Below the pieces are notes generated by a model. It did no database searches and had not been told where the DNA came from. It saw only the letters and a program-made list of their open reading frames with translations. From positions 1,675,501-1,739,500 of the forward strand of contig NZ_JAVIWJ010000001.1 of NCBI RefSeq assembly GCF_034314105.1: a stretch of 64,000 nt of DNA, given 5' to 3'. Source of the DNA: Pseudomonas sp. AB6 (GTDB taxonomy: Bacteria > Pseudomonadota > Gammaproteobacteria > Pseudomonadales > Pseudomonadaceae). A program made the position numbers and the translations under genes. Every line of letters starts with the position of its first letter. The first letter of the stretch is position 1. Shown in pieces: positions 30,340-38,107 of this stretch.

Positions 30340-31116
30340 TTGGCACGCAGTACTTACTACTATCAGGTCAAGGTACTGGCTGCCGGGGATAAATTTGCTC
30401 CGCTGAAAGCCTCTATTCAGACTATCCAGGACCAGCATAAGGGCCGCTATGGCTATCGCCGGATGACCGCCACGCTGCTCAAGGGCGGGTGGATAGTGAA
30501 CAGCAAAACGGTACGCAGGCTGATGGCCGAACTAAACCTCAAGTGCACGGTGCGAGCCAAGAAGTATAAATCGTACAAAGGCCCTGAGGGGCAGGTAGCA
30601 CCTAACACGTTGGCTCGGCAATTCGAGGCCGACCAGCCGAATGAGAAATGGGTGACCGACGTTACCGAGTTCAAGGTAGCCGGTGAAAAGCTCTACCTGT
30701 CGCCGATACTGGACTTGTACAACGGAGAGATCGTGGCGTACCAGACAGACACCAGCCCTCGCTACGCCTTGGTGGGCAACATGCTGGAAAAGGCGTTGAA
30801 GCGCTTGCCAGAGGGCGCCAAACCGATGGTGCACTCGGATCAGGGCTGGCAGTACCGCTACCACATCTACCGAAATCGTCTGGAAGAAATGAGCTTGGAA
30901 CAGAGTATGTCGCGCAAGGGTAACTGCCATGACAATGCCACGATGGAGAGCTTTTTCGGCACACTGAAATCAGAGTTTTTCTACCGGGAGCGCTTCGACA
31001 GCGTTGCTCAGTTAGAGGCTGGACTGGATGAATACATCCATTACTACAACCACGAACGTATCAAAATGAAGCTCAACGGCTTGAGTCCAGTGGCATACAG
31101 AACTCAGGCCGCGTAG
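30340..31116 (+). CDS. IS3-family transposase OrfB (DDE integrase)
   Basis: The catalytic triad is intact: WVTDVTEF (first D), MVHSDQGWQYR (second D) and NCHDNATMESFFGTLKSE (E). The reading frame is open upstream of 30340 through the AAAAAG site in orfA. The active OrfAB protein is therefore expected from -1 frameshifting; a separate start at the TTG (30340) is uncertain. The stop lies 13 bases before the right repeat. Confidence 0.92.
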   Translation: MARSTYYYQVKVLAAGDKFAPLKASIQTIQDQHKGRYGYRRMTATLLKGGWIVNSKTVRRLMAELNLKCTVRAKKYKSYKGPEGQVAPNTLARQFEADQPNEKWVTDVTEFKVAGEKLYLSPILDLYNGEIVAYQTDTSPRYALVGNMLEKALKRLPEGAKPMVHSDQGWQYRYHIYRNRLEEMSLEQSMSRKGNCHDNATMESFFGTLKSEFFYRERFDSVAQLEAGLDEYIHYYNHERIKMKLNGLSPVAYRTQAA

Positions 31117-31129
31117 CTTATTCAATCAC

Positions 31130-31154
31130 TGTCCAACATTTGGGGCGCAGTTCA
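31130..31154 (-). repeat. Right terminal inverted repeat of the IS
   Basis: This is an exact reverse complement of 29699-29723. The TGG that follows at 31155-31157 matches the left flank. Confidence 0.95.
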
Positions 31155-31271
31155 TGGGGTGGGAGCGCTTGTATGCGGTGTTGTGGTCGTGGGGGGAGTT
31201 TCTTTCGCCTCAGGTTATTTAGGGGGAATGGGTGGTGAAAAGGCAGGCGAGTTGATTTACGAGGTCAGAAA

Positions 31272-31658
31272 ATGAGCGTTAGTACCGCCGATAAAATTTA
31301 CCTCTGTATTTGGTTAGTTTATTTTGCAAGCATGCTTGCTTGGATTGGGGCAGCGATGTATCTCGCCTACACCAAAATGGACCTGATGTTGGGCCACATG
31401 AAGAATAGTCCGATAATTATGATTCGCAGGTTTCTGATACACGCGGGTCCTTGGGGGCGGATGCATCTCTTTGGGGTAATAATGGGGATGATGGTCACGC
31501 CTGGTATGGCTCTTCGGAGGGGGGCGGTTAGCGCCGAGGATCTGAAGAATTTTCCTGCCGATCTGAAGCGCAAACTGATTGTGATGCAGTGGCTTGGTTG
31601 GGGGCTGCTTTTGGTTATGTGTGCACTTGCAGCATATGCAAAATTCGGTAATGCCTAG
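31272..31658 (+). CDS. Small polytopic membrane protein, probable immunity protein
   Basis: The 128-residue protein has about three membrane helices (ICLVYFASMLAWIGAAM-like region near 9-32, about 58-80, and LGWGLLLVMCALAAY near 103-120). Its ATG overlaps the stop of the restored effector frame (ATGA at 31272-31275), so toxin and this gene were translationally coupled before the IS arrived. That position and the membrane location fit an immunity protein against a pore-forming effector; function is inferred. It is the only intact member of three related copies in tandem. Confidence 0.7.
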   Translation: MSVSTADKIYLCIWLVYFASMLAWIGAAMYLAYTKMDLMLGHMKNSPIIMIRRFLIHAGPWGRMHLFGVIMGMMVTPGMALRRGAVSAEDLKNFPADLKRKLIVMQWLGWGLLLVMCALAAYAKFGNA

Positions 31659-31727
31659 CTTTGCGGTTAGTTACTCGCCCTCGTCAACCGCGTTGAAGCG
31701 ATAAGCGAAGTGAATTACGAGATCAGA

Positions 31728-32034
31728 ATGAGCTTGGGTACTGCTGACAAAATATTCCTCACTGTTGGGTTAATAGATTTCAGTGGAGCTGTGATTTGTA
31801 TTGGGGTTGCAGTACATATCGCCTATACAAAAATGGATATGCTATTGGATTGCTTCAGAAATAGCCCTGCTGTCAAAGCTCTAACGCCTCTACGTTTCGG
31901 AGGGGTGGGGGCGACTATTAATAGTTGGAGGGATTTCTGGCTTCGTTACCTTTTCCGATTTTTATATTAAGCGAGGCAGTATTAGTGCTGAGGATCTCAG
32001 TGGGTTGCCCGCAAATATTAAATGGAGACTATAG
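31728..32034 (+). pseudogene. Second immunity paralogue, frameshifted
   Basis: The start SLGTADKIFLTVGLI matches SVSTADKIYLCIWLV of the intact copy, and HIAYTKMDMLLDCFRNSP matches YLAYTKMDLMLGHMKNSP. Near the G-rich tract around 31903-31913 the frame shifts. The other frame continues WGRLLIVGGISGFVTF, then GSISAEDLSGLPANIK, matching GAVSAEDLKNFPADLK, and stops at 32034. Just upstream, EVNYEIR echoes the toxin tail LIYEVRK, so a toxin-tail remnant precedes it. Confidence 0.75.
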
Positions 32035-32035
32035 A

Positions 32036-32198
32036 GGAGCGTTTGTAGGTGGCGTTTTAATTATTGGCGAGGGGGCTTTGCAGCACAGATCTGCTGGAAA
32101 GGGATTGAAACGGCAGGCAAAGTGATTTACGAGGTCAGTAAATGAGTGTGAGTACCGCTGACAAAATTTTCCTTGGTGTCGCTCTGGTCGACTGTTGA
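32036..32198 (+). pseudogene. Remnant of toxin tail plus third immunity copy
   Basis: From 32036 a degenerate toxin C-terminus can be read (GAFVGGVLIIGEGAL, then in a shifted frame IETAGKVIYEVSK, compare KAGELIYEVRK). The TGA overlaps an ATG at 32142 that starts SVSTADKIFLGVALVDC and stops at 32198. This is the same toxin-tail/immunity junction as at 31272, reduced to fragments. A tiny frame at 32200-32295 after it is unassigned. Confidence 0.65.
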
Positions 32199-32416
32199 GA
32201 TGTTTCTGTTTGATAAGAAGGGTCACCACGTCTTCGACAAGGGGCCCGTCGCGGGCGAGCGCGCTCATCCAGTCCAAGTGTCGATATTTCAATAAATGTC
32301 TTGTTTGATGAGAGGGCGTTTTTATTCGCACCAACTCCGCGCAGTGGGCTTCAAAAAGGTGCAAAAAATTGCGAAAAATCTATCACCCGCCCCAATAAAA
32401 ATAGGATAACCCGACT

Positions 32417-32432
32417 TGGCACAACCGCTGCA
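32417..32432 (+). promoter_or_regulatory. Sigma-54 promoter of nirB
   Basis: TGGCAC at 32417-32422 and CTGCA at 32428-32432 give a perfect -24 box and GG-N10-GC spacing. Transcription would start near 32444, just before the leader hairpins. It gives nirB-nirD-nasC-cobA its own nitrogen-regulated promoter downstream of the island. Confidence 0.8.
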
Positions 32433-32458
32433 TAGGTTGCAGTAAGTAATTACATCGT

Positions 32459-32548
32459 TGCAGCTTTCAACGTCGAAGGCTGCACTTCCCGAGAGAACGG
32501 GACCGGACAAAGGTGTCCTCGCCATTAACTGGCGGGACGCCTTTTTTT
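32459..32548 (+). promoter_or_regulatory. NasT-responsive leader of nirB with three hexaloop hairpins and terminator
   Basis: Three hairpins in a row have six-base loops with A1 and G4: GCAGCTTTC-AACGTC-GAAGGCTGC (32460-32483), TCCCG-AGAGAA-CGGGA (32487-32502) and GGAC-AAAGGT-GTCC (32505-32518). The last overlaps the 5' arm of the terminator formed by 32511-32523 and 32531-32542, followed by seven T. Binding of the ANTAR protein NasT should block that terminator and allow nirB transcription when nitrate or nitrite is present. Confidence 0.85.
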
Positions 32549-32596
32549 GTTTGCGCGGAATTGTCGAGCTTACCCCTAGCGGTTCTCGGAGGCCAC

Positions 32597-35041
32597 ATGA
32601 AACGACTCAAGCTGGTGATGATTGGGAATGGTATGGCGGGTGTCCGCACCCTTGAAGAGCTGATCAAACTGAGTCCGGACCTATACGACATCACCGTATT
32701 CGGCGCCGAGCCGCACCCAAACTACAACCGAATCCTGCTGTCGCCGGTCCTGGCCGGTGAGCAAAACTTTGAAGACATCGTGCTCAACGACCTGAGCTGG
32801 TACTTGGAAAACAACATCCACCTCCTGCTAAACCGCAAGGCCGTGAAGATCGACCGGACCAAACGCTTGGTCATCGCCGACGATGGCACCGAGGCCCATT
32901 ACGATCGCCTGCTGATTGCCACCGGCTCGATACCATTCATATTGCCGATCCCGGGCAACACCTTGCAGGGCGTGATTGGCTACCGTGACATCGCCGACAC
33001 CCAAACCATGATTAATACCGCCAAAACCCACACCCATGCCGTGGTGATTGGCGGCGGGCTGCTGGGTCTTGAAGCAGCCAACGGCCTCAGGTTGCGCGGC
33101 ATGGACGTGACCGTGGTGCACATCGGCGAATGGCTGATGGAGCGTCAGCTGGACAAAGTTTCCGGGCAATTGCTGCAAACTGAACTGGAAACACGCGGAC
33201 TGTCGTTCCGCCTGGAAGAATCGACCCAAGCGTTGCTCGACGACGGCAAAGGCCGCGTGAAGTCAGTGCAATTCAAAAATGGCGACGTGATCCCCGCAGA
33301 CCTGGTGGTCATGGCGGCCGGTATCCGCCCCGCCACCGAACTCGCTGAGCAGTCAGGCATCCCGTGTAATCGCGGCGTCTTGGTCAGCGATACGATGCAA
33401 ACCTACGACCCACGGGTCTACGCCATTGGCGAGTGCGCCAGCCATCGCGGCATCGCATACGGGCTGGTCGCTCCACTGTTTGAACAGGCAAAAGTCTGTG
33501 CGAACCATTTGGCGCAGCTAGGCTTTGCCCGTTACCAAGGCTCGGTTACCTCAACCAAATTAAAAGTGACAGGCGTCGATTTGTTTTCCGCTGGCGACTT
33601 CATGGGCGGCGAAGGCACAGAAACCATCACCCTCTCTGACCCGATTGGCCGGGTCTATAAAAAACTGGTGATCAAGGATGACGTGCTTGTAGGCGCCTGC
33701 TTGTATGGCGACACGGCAGATGGCGGCTGGTATTTCCGGCAAATTCGGGAAAACGCGCAGATCAATGAAATTCGCGATCACTTGATGTTTGGTGAAAACG
33801 CCTTGGGTGACGTCGGCCACCAAGGCCAAGATAAAGCCATGGGCATGGCAGACACCGCTGAAGTCTGCGGCTGCAACGGCGTGTGTAAAGGCACCATCGT
33901 CAAAGCGATTCAGGAACACGGGCTGTTTAGCGTCGACGACGTGAAAAAACACACCAAAGCCGCCAGCTCCTGCGGTTCCTGCGCAGGGCTGGTGGAACAG
34001 ATTTTGATCAACACCGTCGGCGGCGCAGCGGATGTAAAACCGAAAAGCGAAAAAGCCATCTGCGGTTGCAGCGACTTAAACCACGGCCTGATCCGCGCGG
34101 CGATCCGCGAGCAGCATTTACTGACCATCGCCAGTGCGATGAGCTACATGAACTGGCGCACTCCCAACGGCTGCGCTACCTGCCGCCCAGCGCTGAACTA
34201 CTACCTGATTTCTACTTGGCCGGGGGAAGCGAAGGACGATCCACAGTCGCGCCTGATCAACGAGCGCGCCCACGCCAACATTCAGAAAGACGGCACCTAC
34301 TCGGTGGTTCCACGGATGTGGGGCGGCGTGACCAACCCGTCCGAACTGCGGCGTATCGCTGACGTGGCCGACAAATACAACGTGCCTATGGTCAAGGTCA
34401 CCGGCGGTCAACGCATCGACTTGTTGGGGATCAAGAAGGAGGACTTGCCGGGAGTCTGGAAAGACCTCGACATGCCATCCGGCCATGCGTATGGCAAATC
34501 GATCCGCACGGTAAAAACCTGTGTCGGCAGCGAGTTTTGCCGCTTCGGCACGCAGAACTCGACGCAACTGGGCATTGAACTGGAACACGACCTGTTCAAC
34601 ATGTGGTCACCGCACAAGGTCAAGCTGGCCGTCTCCGGGTGCCCACGCAACTGTTCGGAAGCCGGCATCAAAGACGTCGGCATCATCGGTGTCGATTCCG
34701 GTTGGGAGATGTACATCGGCGGCAACGGCGGGATCAAAACCGAAGTCGCGGAGTTTTTTGTCAAACTCAAGACCGCCGAAGAAGTCCGCGAATACAACGG
34801 CGCGTTCCTGCAGCTGTACCGCGAAGAAGCGTTCTACCTCGAACGCACCGTGCATTTCCTGCAACGCGTCGGCATGGACTACATCAAGAAAGCCGTGCTG
34901 GAAGACGCTGATAAACGCCAGGCGCTGAACGCGCGCTTGCAGTTCTCGCTGTCGTTCGAACAAGACCCTTGGAAGGAACGCATTTCTCAGCCGCTGCTGA
35001 AGAAAGAATTCGAACGTATTCCCGTGGAGCTGCTGGCATGA
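32597..35041 (+). CDS. nirB: Assimilatory nitrite reductase [NAD(P)H] large subunit
   Basis: The 814-residue protein reduces nitrite to ammonium. It begins with an FAD/NAD domain (LVMIGNGMAGVRTLEEL; VVIGGGLLGLEAANGL). Two BFD-like [2Fe-2S] segments follow (CGCNGVC at about 423 with CGSC at about 460, and CGCSDLN at about 488 with CATC at about 528). The siroheme/[4Fe-4S] cysteines are in TCVGSEFCRFG (about 640) and GCPRNCSEAG (about 680). The ATG at 32597 has GGAG upstream; the longer frame runs into the leader terminator. Its stop overlaps nirD (ATGA). Confidence 0.96.
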   Translation: MKRLKLVMIGNGMAGVRTLEELIKLSPDLYDITVFGAEPHPNYNRILLSPVLAGEQNFEDIVLNDLSWYLENNIHLLLNRKAVKIDRTKRLVIADDGTEAHYDRLLIATGSIPFILPIPGNTLQGVIGYRDIADTQTMINTAKTHTHAVVIGGGLLGLEAANGLRLRGMDVTVVHIGEWLMERQLDKVSGQLLQTELETRGLSFRLEESTQALLDDGKGRVKSVQFKNGDVIPADLVVMAAGIRPATELAEQSGIPCNRGVLVSDTMQTYDPRVYAIGECASHRGIAYGLVAPLFEQAKVCANHLAQLGFARYQGSVTSTKLKVTGVDLFSAGDFMGGEGTETITLSDPIGRVYKKLVIKDDVLVGACLYGDTADGGWYFRQIRENAQINEIRDHLMFGENALGDVGHQGQDKAMGMADTAEVCGCNGVCKGTIVKAIQEHGLFSVDDVKKHTKAASSCGSCAGLVEQILINTVGGAADVKPKSEKAICGCSDLNHGLIRAAIREQHLLTIASAMSYMNWRTPNGCATCRPALNYYLISTWPGEAKDDPQSRLINERAHANIQKDGTYSVVPRMWGGVTNPSELRRIADVADKYNVPMVKVTGGQRIDLLGIKKEDLPGVWKDLDMPSGHAYGKSIRTVKTCVGSEFCRFGTQNSTQLGIELEHDLFNMWSPHKVKLAVSGCPRNCSEAGIKDVGIIGVDSGWEMYIGGNGGIKTEVAEFFVKLKTAEEVREYNGAFLQLYREEAFYLERTVHFLQRVGMDYIKKAVLEDADKRQALNARLQFSLSFEQDPWKERISQPLLKKEFERIPVELLA

Positions 35042-35355
35042 ACTGGTTTGACATCTGCGCCCTTGAAGACATCAACCCACTGGGTTCGCGCATCGTCGAA
35101 GGCCCCAAGGGCGACATCGCCATCTTTCGCACCAGCGACGACGACGTTTTTGCCCTCGACGACCGTTGCCCGCACAAGGGTGGTCCGCTGTCCCAAGGCT
35201 TGATCTACGGCAAGCGTGTTTCGTGCCCGTTGCATAACTGGCAAATCGACCTGGAAACCGGTGATGCACAAGCGCCTGACATCGGCTGCGCACACAAGCA
35301 CTTGGCCCGAGTTGAAAATGGCCGGGTGCTGTTATCCCTCAAGGAAGCGGGCTGA
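35038..35355 (+). CDS. nirD: Nitrite reductase small subunit, Rieske type
   Basis: This 105-residue Rieske-fold partner of NirB has CPHKGGPLSQG and CPLHNWQIDL, which keep the Cys-X-His and Cys-X2-His ligands of a [2Fe-2S] cluster (many NirD proteins lack them). It starts within the nirB stop and its own stop overlaps the nasC ATG, so the three genes are tightly coupled. Confidence 0.95.
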   Translation: MNWFDICALEDINPLGSRIVEGPKGDIAIFRTSDDDVFALDDRCPHKGGPLSQGLIYGKRVSCPLHNWQIDLETGDAQAPDIGCAHKHLARVENGRVLLSLKEAG

Positions 35356-38096
35356 TGCGCCCGCCAGCTGCGACAGAATCCGCCACGCAGATTACGGCCT
35401 CGACCTGCTGCTATTGCGGTGTCGGTTGCGGCGTACTGATCGAACACGATGGCGAGCGCATTCTCGGTGTCAGCGGTGATCCGCAACACCCCGCCAACTT
35501 CGGCAAGCTCTGCAGCAAAGGCGCGAGCCTGCACCTGACTGGCGACGTCACGGCCCGAGCGCTGTACCCGGAATTGCGCTTGGGCAAAACCCTCGCGCGC
35601 AGCCCAACAGATTGGGACACCGCACTGGAGCATGCGGCCAATGTCTTCGCCGAGACCATTCGTGAGCACGGCCCAGACAGCGTTGCGTTCTATGTGTCAG
35701 GGCAACTCCTGACCGAAGACTATTACGCATTCAACAAGCTCGCGCGGGCCTTGGTCGGCACCAACAATATCGACAGTAATTCGCGGCTGTGCATGTCCTC
35801 CGCCGTGGTCGGCTACAAGCGCAGCCTGGGCGCGGACTCACCGCCGTGCAATTACGAAGACATCGAACTCAGCGATTGCGTGATGATCGTCGGCAGCAAT
35901 ATGGCCTACGCCCACCCGGTGTTGTTTCGCCGGTTGGAAGAAGCAAAAAGCTTACGGCCCGAGATGAAAATCATCGTCGTTGATCCGCGCCGCACCGACA
36001 CCTGCGATTTGGCCGATATGCACCTGGCGATTCAGCCCGGCACCGACGTCGCGCTGTTTCACGGTATTTTGCACTTGCTGCTATGGGAAGACTGGGTTGA
36101 CCGCAGCTTCATCAGTGCCCACACCCAAGGCTACGCCGAGCTGAAAAGCCTGGTCCGCGATTACACCCCACAGATGGTCTCGGAGATATGCGGTATACCG
36201 GTTGAGCAACTGCACGCCTGCGCACAATGGGTCGGCACCGCGCCAAGTTTTTTGTCGCTGTGGTGCATGGGATTAAACCAGTCCACCTCAGGCAGCGCGA
36301 AGAACAGCGCGCTGATCAATTTACACCTTGCTACCGGTCAGATCGGGCGCCCTGGCGCAGGGCCGTTCTCACTAACCGGTCAGCCTAACGCCATGGGCGG
36401 ACGCGAAACCGGCAGCCTGTCGAACCTGTTGCCGGGCCACCGCGAAGCCGGCAACGCCGCGCATCGCGAGGAAGTCGCAGCCTACTGGGGCGTCGATGCA
36501 TTGCCCGAAACACCCGGATTGTCAGCTATCGAGCTATTCGAACAGCTGCAAACCGGCAAAATCAAAGCGTTGTGGATCGCCTGCACTAACCCTGCACAGT
36601 CGCTACCGGATCAGCAGAAAATCCGCGAAGCCCTGACCACCTGCCCATTTGTGGTCTTGCAAGAAGCGTATAGAACTACCGAAACCTGCACGTTTGCCGA
36701 CCTGCTGTTACCCGCCGCCAGTTGGGGCGAAAAAGACGGCACTGCGACTAATTCGGAACGACGCATTTCCCGTGTCCGCAAAGCGATAGCTGCGCCGGGT
36801 CAAGCACGCTCGGACTGGGCAATTACGGTTGATTTTGCTCAGCGGCTAGAGCAACGCCTGCGCCCTGGAAAAACCAGCCTGTTTGCTTTCGATGGGCCTC
36901 AAGCATTGTTCGATGAATACAAACAGCTGACCCGTGAGCGCGATCTGGACCTGTCAGGCATCAGCTATGCGCTGCTTGAACAGCGTGGCCCCCAACAATG
37001 GCCCTTCCCGGTGGGCGCCGAAACCGGGACAGCGCGCTTATACCTTGATGGGATTTTCCCGACGGAGTCCGGCCGCGCCACGTTCGTAACCGAACCCTAC
37101 CGTGCAGCAAAGGAGCTGCGTGATGCGCGCTTTCCGCTGACCCTGAACACCGGACGCCTGCGTGATCAATGGCACGGCATGAGCCGCACCGGCACCGCTG
37201 CGCAGTTGTTCGGCCATGTCAGCGAAGCGGTTTTAAGCCTGCACCCGGATGAATTACGCCGCCATCGTCTACAGGCAGGCGATCTGGTCAGTCTGAAAAG
37301 CCGCCGTGGCAGCCTGATCGTGCCGGTCACCATTGATGACAGTATTCGTCCCGGCCAAGCATTCTTGCCCATGCATTGGGGTGATCGTTTCCTCAAGGGC
37401 GGTGTGAACATTCTGACCCAACCGGCCTTCGACCCCTTGTCGAAACAGCCGGAACTGAAACACACCGGCGTGCGCATCGAAGCCGTGAGTTTGCCGTGGC
37501 AGCTGTTTGCATTGGTGGAAGGTGACGTGCAAACCAAAATTGAGGCACTCAGACCCCTGTGTGAGGCATTTGCCTACGTCAGCCTCAGTTTGGCCGGACG
37601 TGAACGTCCAGCGCTGCTGATTCGAGCCGCAGGCGCTCAGGCACCCGACAATCAATTGCTGACCCAGATTGATCAACTACTGGGCCTGAATGAAGGTCCG
37701 GTGCTGTCTTACGACGACCCTCGCCGCTCGATTGGCAAGCGGGTGCGGATTGAACACGGCCGCATTATTGCCATTCGCTTGGCCGGAGAGACCATCGCCC
37801 GGCATTGGCTGCAAAGCCTTTGGCTCGAAGGCCGCGCCGACGAGCAATTACGCCGCTGGCTGTTGGCACCGATCAGCACTCCACCCGGTAACGCCGCCGC
37901 CATGCCGCACAGCAGCAAGGTCGTGTGCAACTGCATGAACGTCAGCGAAAGCGCGGTAGTGGGGGGCATTGGTCGCGGGCTGGATTTGATTCAACTGAAA
38001 ACACAGCTGGGGTGCGGCAGCCAATGTGGCTCCTGCGTACCGGAAATCAAACGGCTGCTGGCGGTCAACCCGCTAGCGGTCGCGGTCCACCAATGA
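35355..38096 (+). CDS. nasC: Assimilatory nitrate reductase, molybdopterin type
   Basis: The 913-residue enzyme reduces nitrate to nitrite. An N-terminal [4Fe-4S] motif (CCYCGVGCGVLI from about residue 16, with a later CSKG), the bis-MGD domains (SRLCMSSAVVGYKR; CMGLNQSTSGSAKN; LNTGRLRDQWHGMSRTG) and a C-terminal BFD-like [2Fe-2S] module (VCNCMNVSES at about 856, CGSQCGSCVPE) are visible. The extra C-terminal cluster is typical of NAD(P)H-linked NasC/NasA forms. It is named nasC as in P. aeruginosa. Confidence 0.95.
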   Translation: MRPPAATESATQITASTCCYCGVGCGVLIEHDGERILGVSGDPQHPANFGKLCSKGASLHLTGDVTARALYPELRLGKTLARSPTDWDTALEHAANVFAETIREHGPDSVAFYVSGQLLTEDYYAFNKLARALVGTNNIDSNSRLCMSSAVVGYKRSLGADSPPCNYEDIELSDCVMIVGSNMAYAHPVLFRRLEEAKSLRPEMKIIVVDPRRTDTCDLADMHLAIQPGTDVALFHGILHLLLWEDWVDRSFISAHTQGYAELKSLVRDYTPQMVSEICGIPVEQLHACAQWVGTAPSFLSLWCMGLNQSTSGSAKNSALINLHLATGQIGRPGAGPFSLTGQPNAMGGRETGSLSNLLPGHREAGNAAHREEVAAYWGVDALPETPGLSAIELFEQLQTGKIKALWIACTNPAQSLPDQQKIREALTTCPFVVLQEAYRTTETCTFADLLLPAASWGEKDGTATNSERRISRVRKAIAAPGQARSDWAITVDFAQRLEQRLRPGKTSLFAFDGPQALFDEYKQLTRERDLDLSGISYALLEQRGPQQWPFPVGAETGTARLYLDGIFPTESGRATFVTEPYRAAKELRDARFPLTLNTGRLRDQWHGMSRTGTAAQLFGHVSEAVLSLHPDELRRHRLQAGDLVSLKSRRGSLIVPVTIDDSIRPGQAFLPMHWGDRFLKGGVNILTQPAFDPLSKQPELKHTGVRIEAVSLPWQLFALVEGDVQTKIEALRPLCEAFAYVSLSLAGRERPALLIRAAGAQAPDNQLLTQIDQLLGLNEGPVLSYDDPRRSIGKRVRIEHGRIIAIRLAGETIARHWLQSLWLEGRADEQLRRWLLAPISTPPGNAAAMPHSSKVVCNCMNVSESAVVGGIGRGLDLIQLKTQLGCGSQCGSCVPEIKRLLAVNPLAVAVHQ

Positions 38097-38107
38097 GGGG
38101 TGACGGC

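Larger units (their letters stand above)
29699..31154 (+). mobile_element. IS3-family insertion sequence (IS150-like), about 1456 bp
   Basis: The element is bounded by perfect 25-bp terminal inverted repeats (29699-29723 and 31130-31154) that begin TGAACTGCGC and end GCGCAGTTCA, i.e. TG...CA ends. It is flanked by a 3-bp TGG direct repeat (29696-29698 and 31155-31157), the size expected for IS3-family target duplication. It carries overlapping orfA and orfB with a -1 frameshift site. Intact ends and transposase suggest recent insertion. It disrupts the effector gene. Confidence 0.95.
28344..31275 (+). pseudogene. LysM/glycine-zipper T6SS effector-like gene interrupted by an IS
   Basis: The gene starts 2 bases after the hcp remnant. 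It encodes an N-terminal helical region, a LysM-like domain (about 164-214: FYIVPRSTTVERLEAQL, then NPGLDQIKAGQMIVL), a long helical middle and a C-terminal Gly/Ala-rich hydrophobic tail (GGWVGTAIGGGASY; GGFAGGAAGGFVAGG), a likely pore-forming part. At codon 452 the IS enters. As it stands the frame reads 42 codons into the IS and stops at 29828. Removing the IS and one TGG copy restores a 490-residue frame ending at 31275, with the immunity ATG overlapping the stop. Function as an antibacterial T6SS effector is inferred. Confidence 0.8.

Noticed and set aside
32029..32364. A 111-codon minus-strand frame over the immunity remnants
   Set aside because: It overlaps sequence that reads as toxin and immunity fragments on the plus strand, and its start lies in the upstream region of nirB. 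The middle part (around 32200-32300) remains unexplained but is too short to name.
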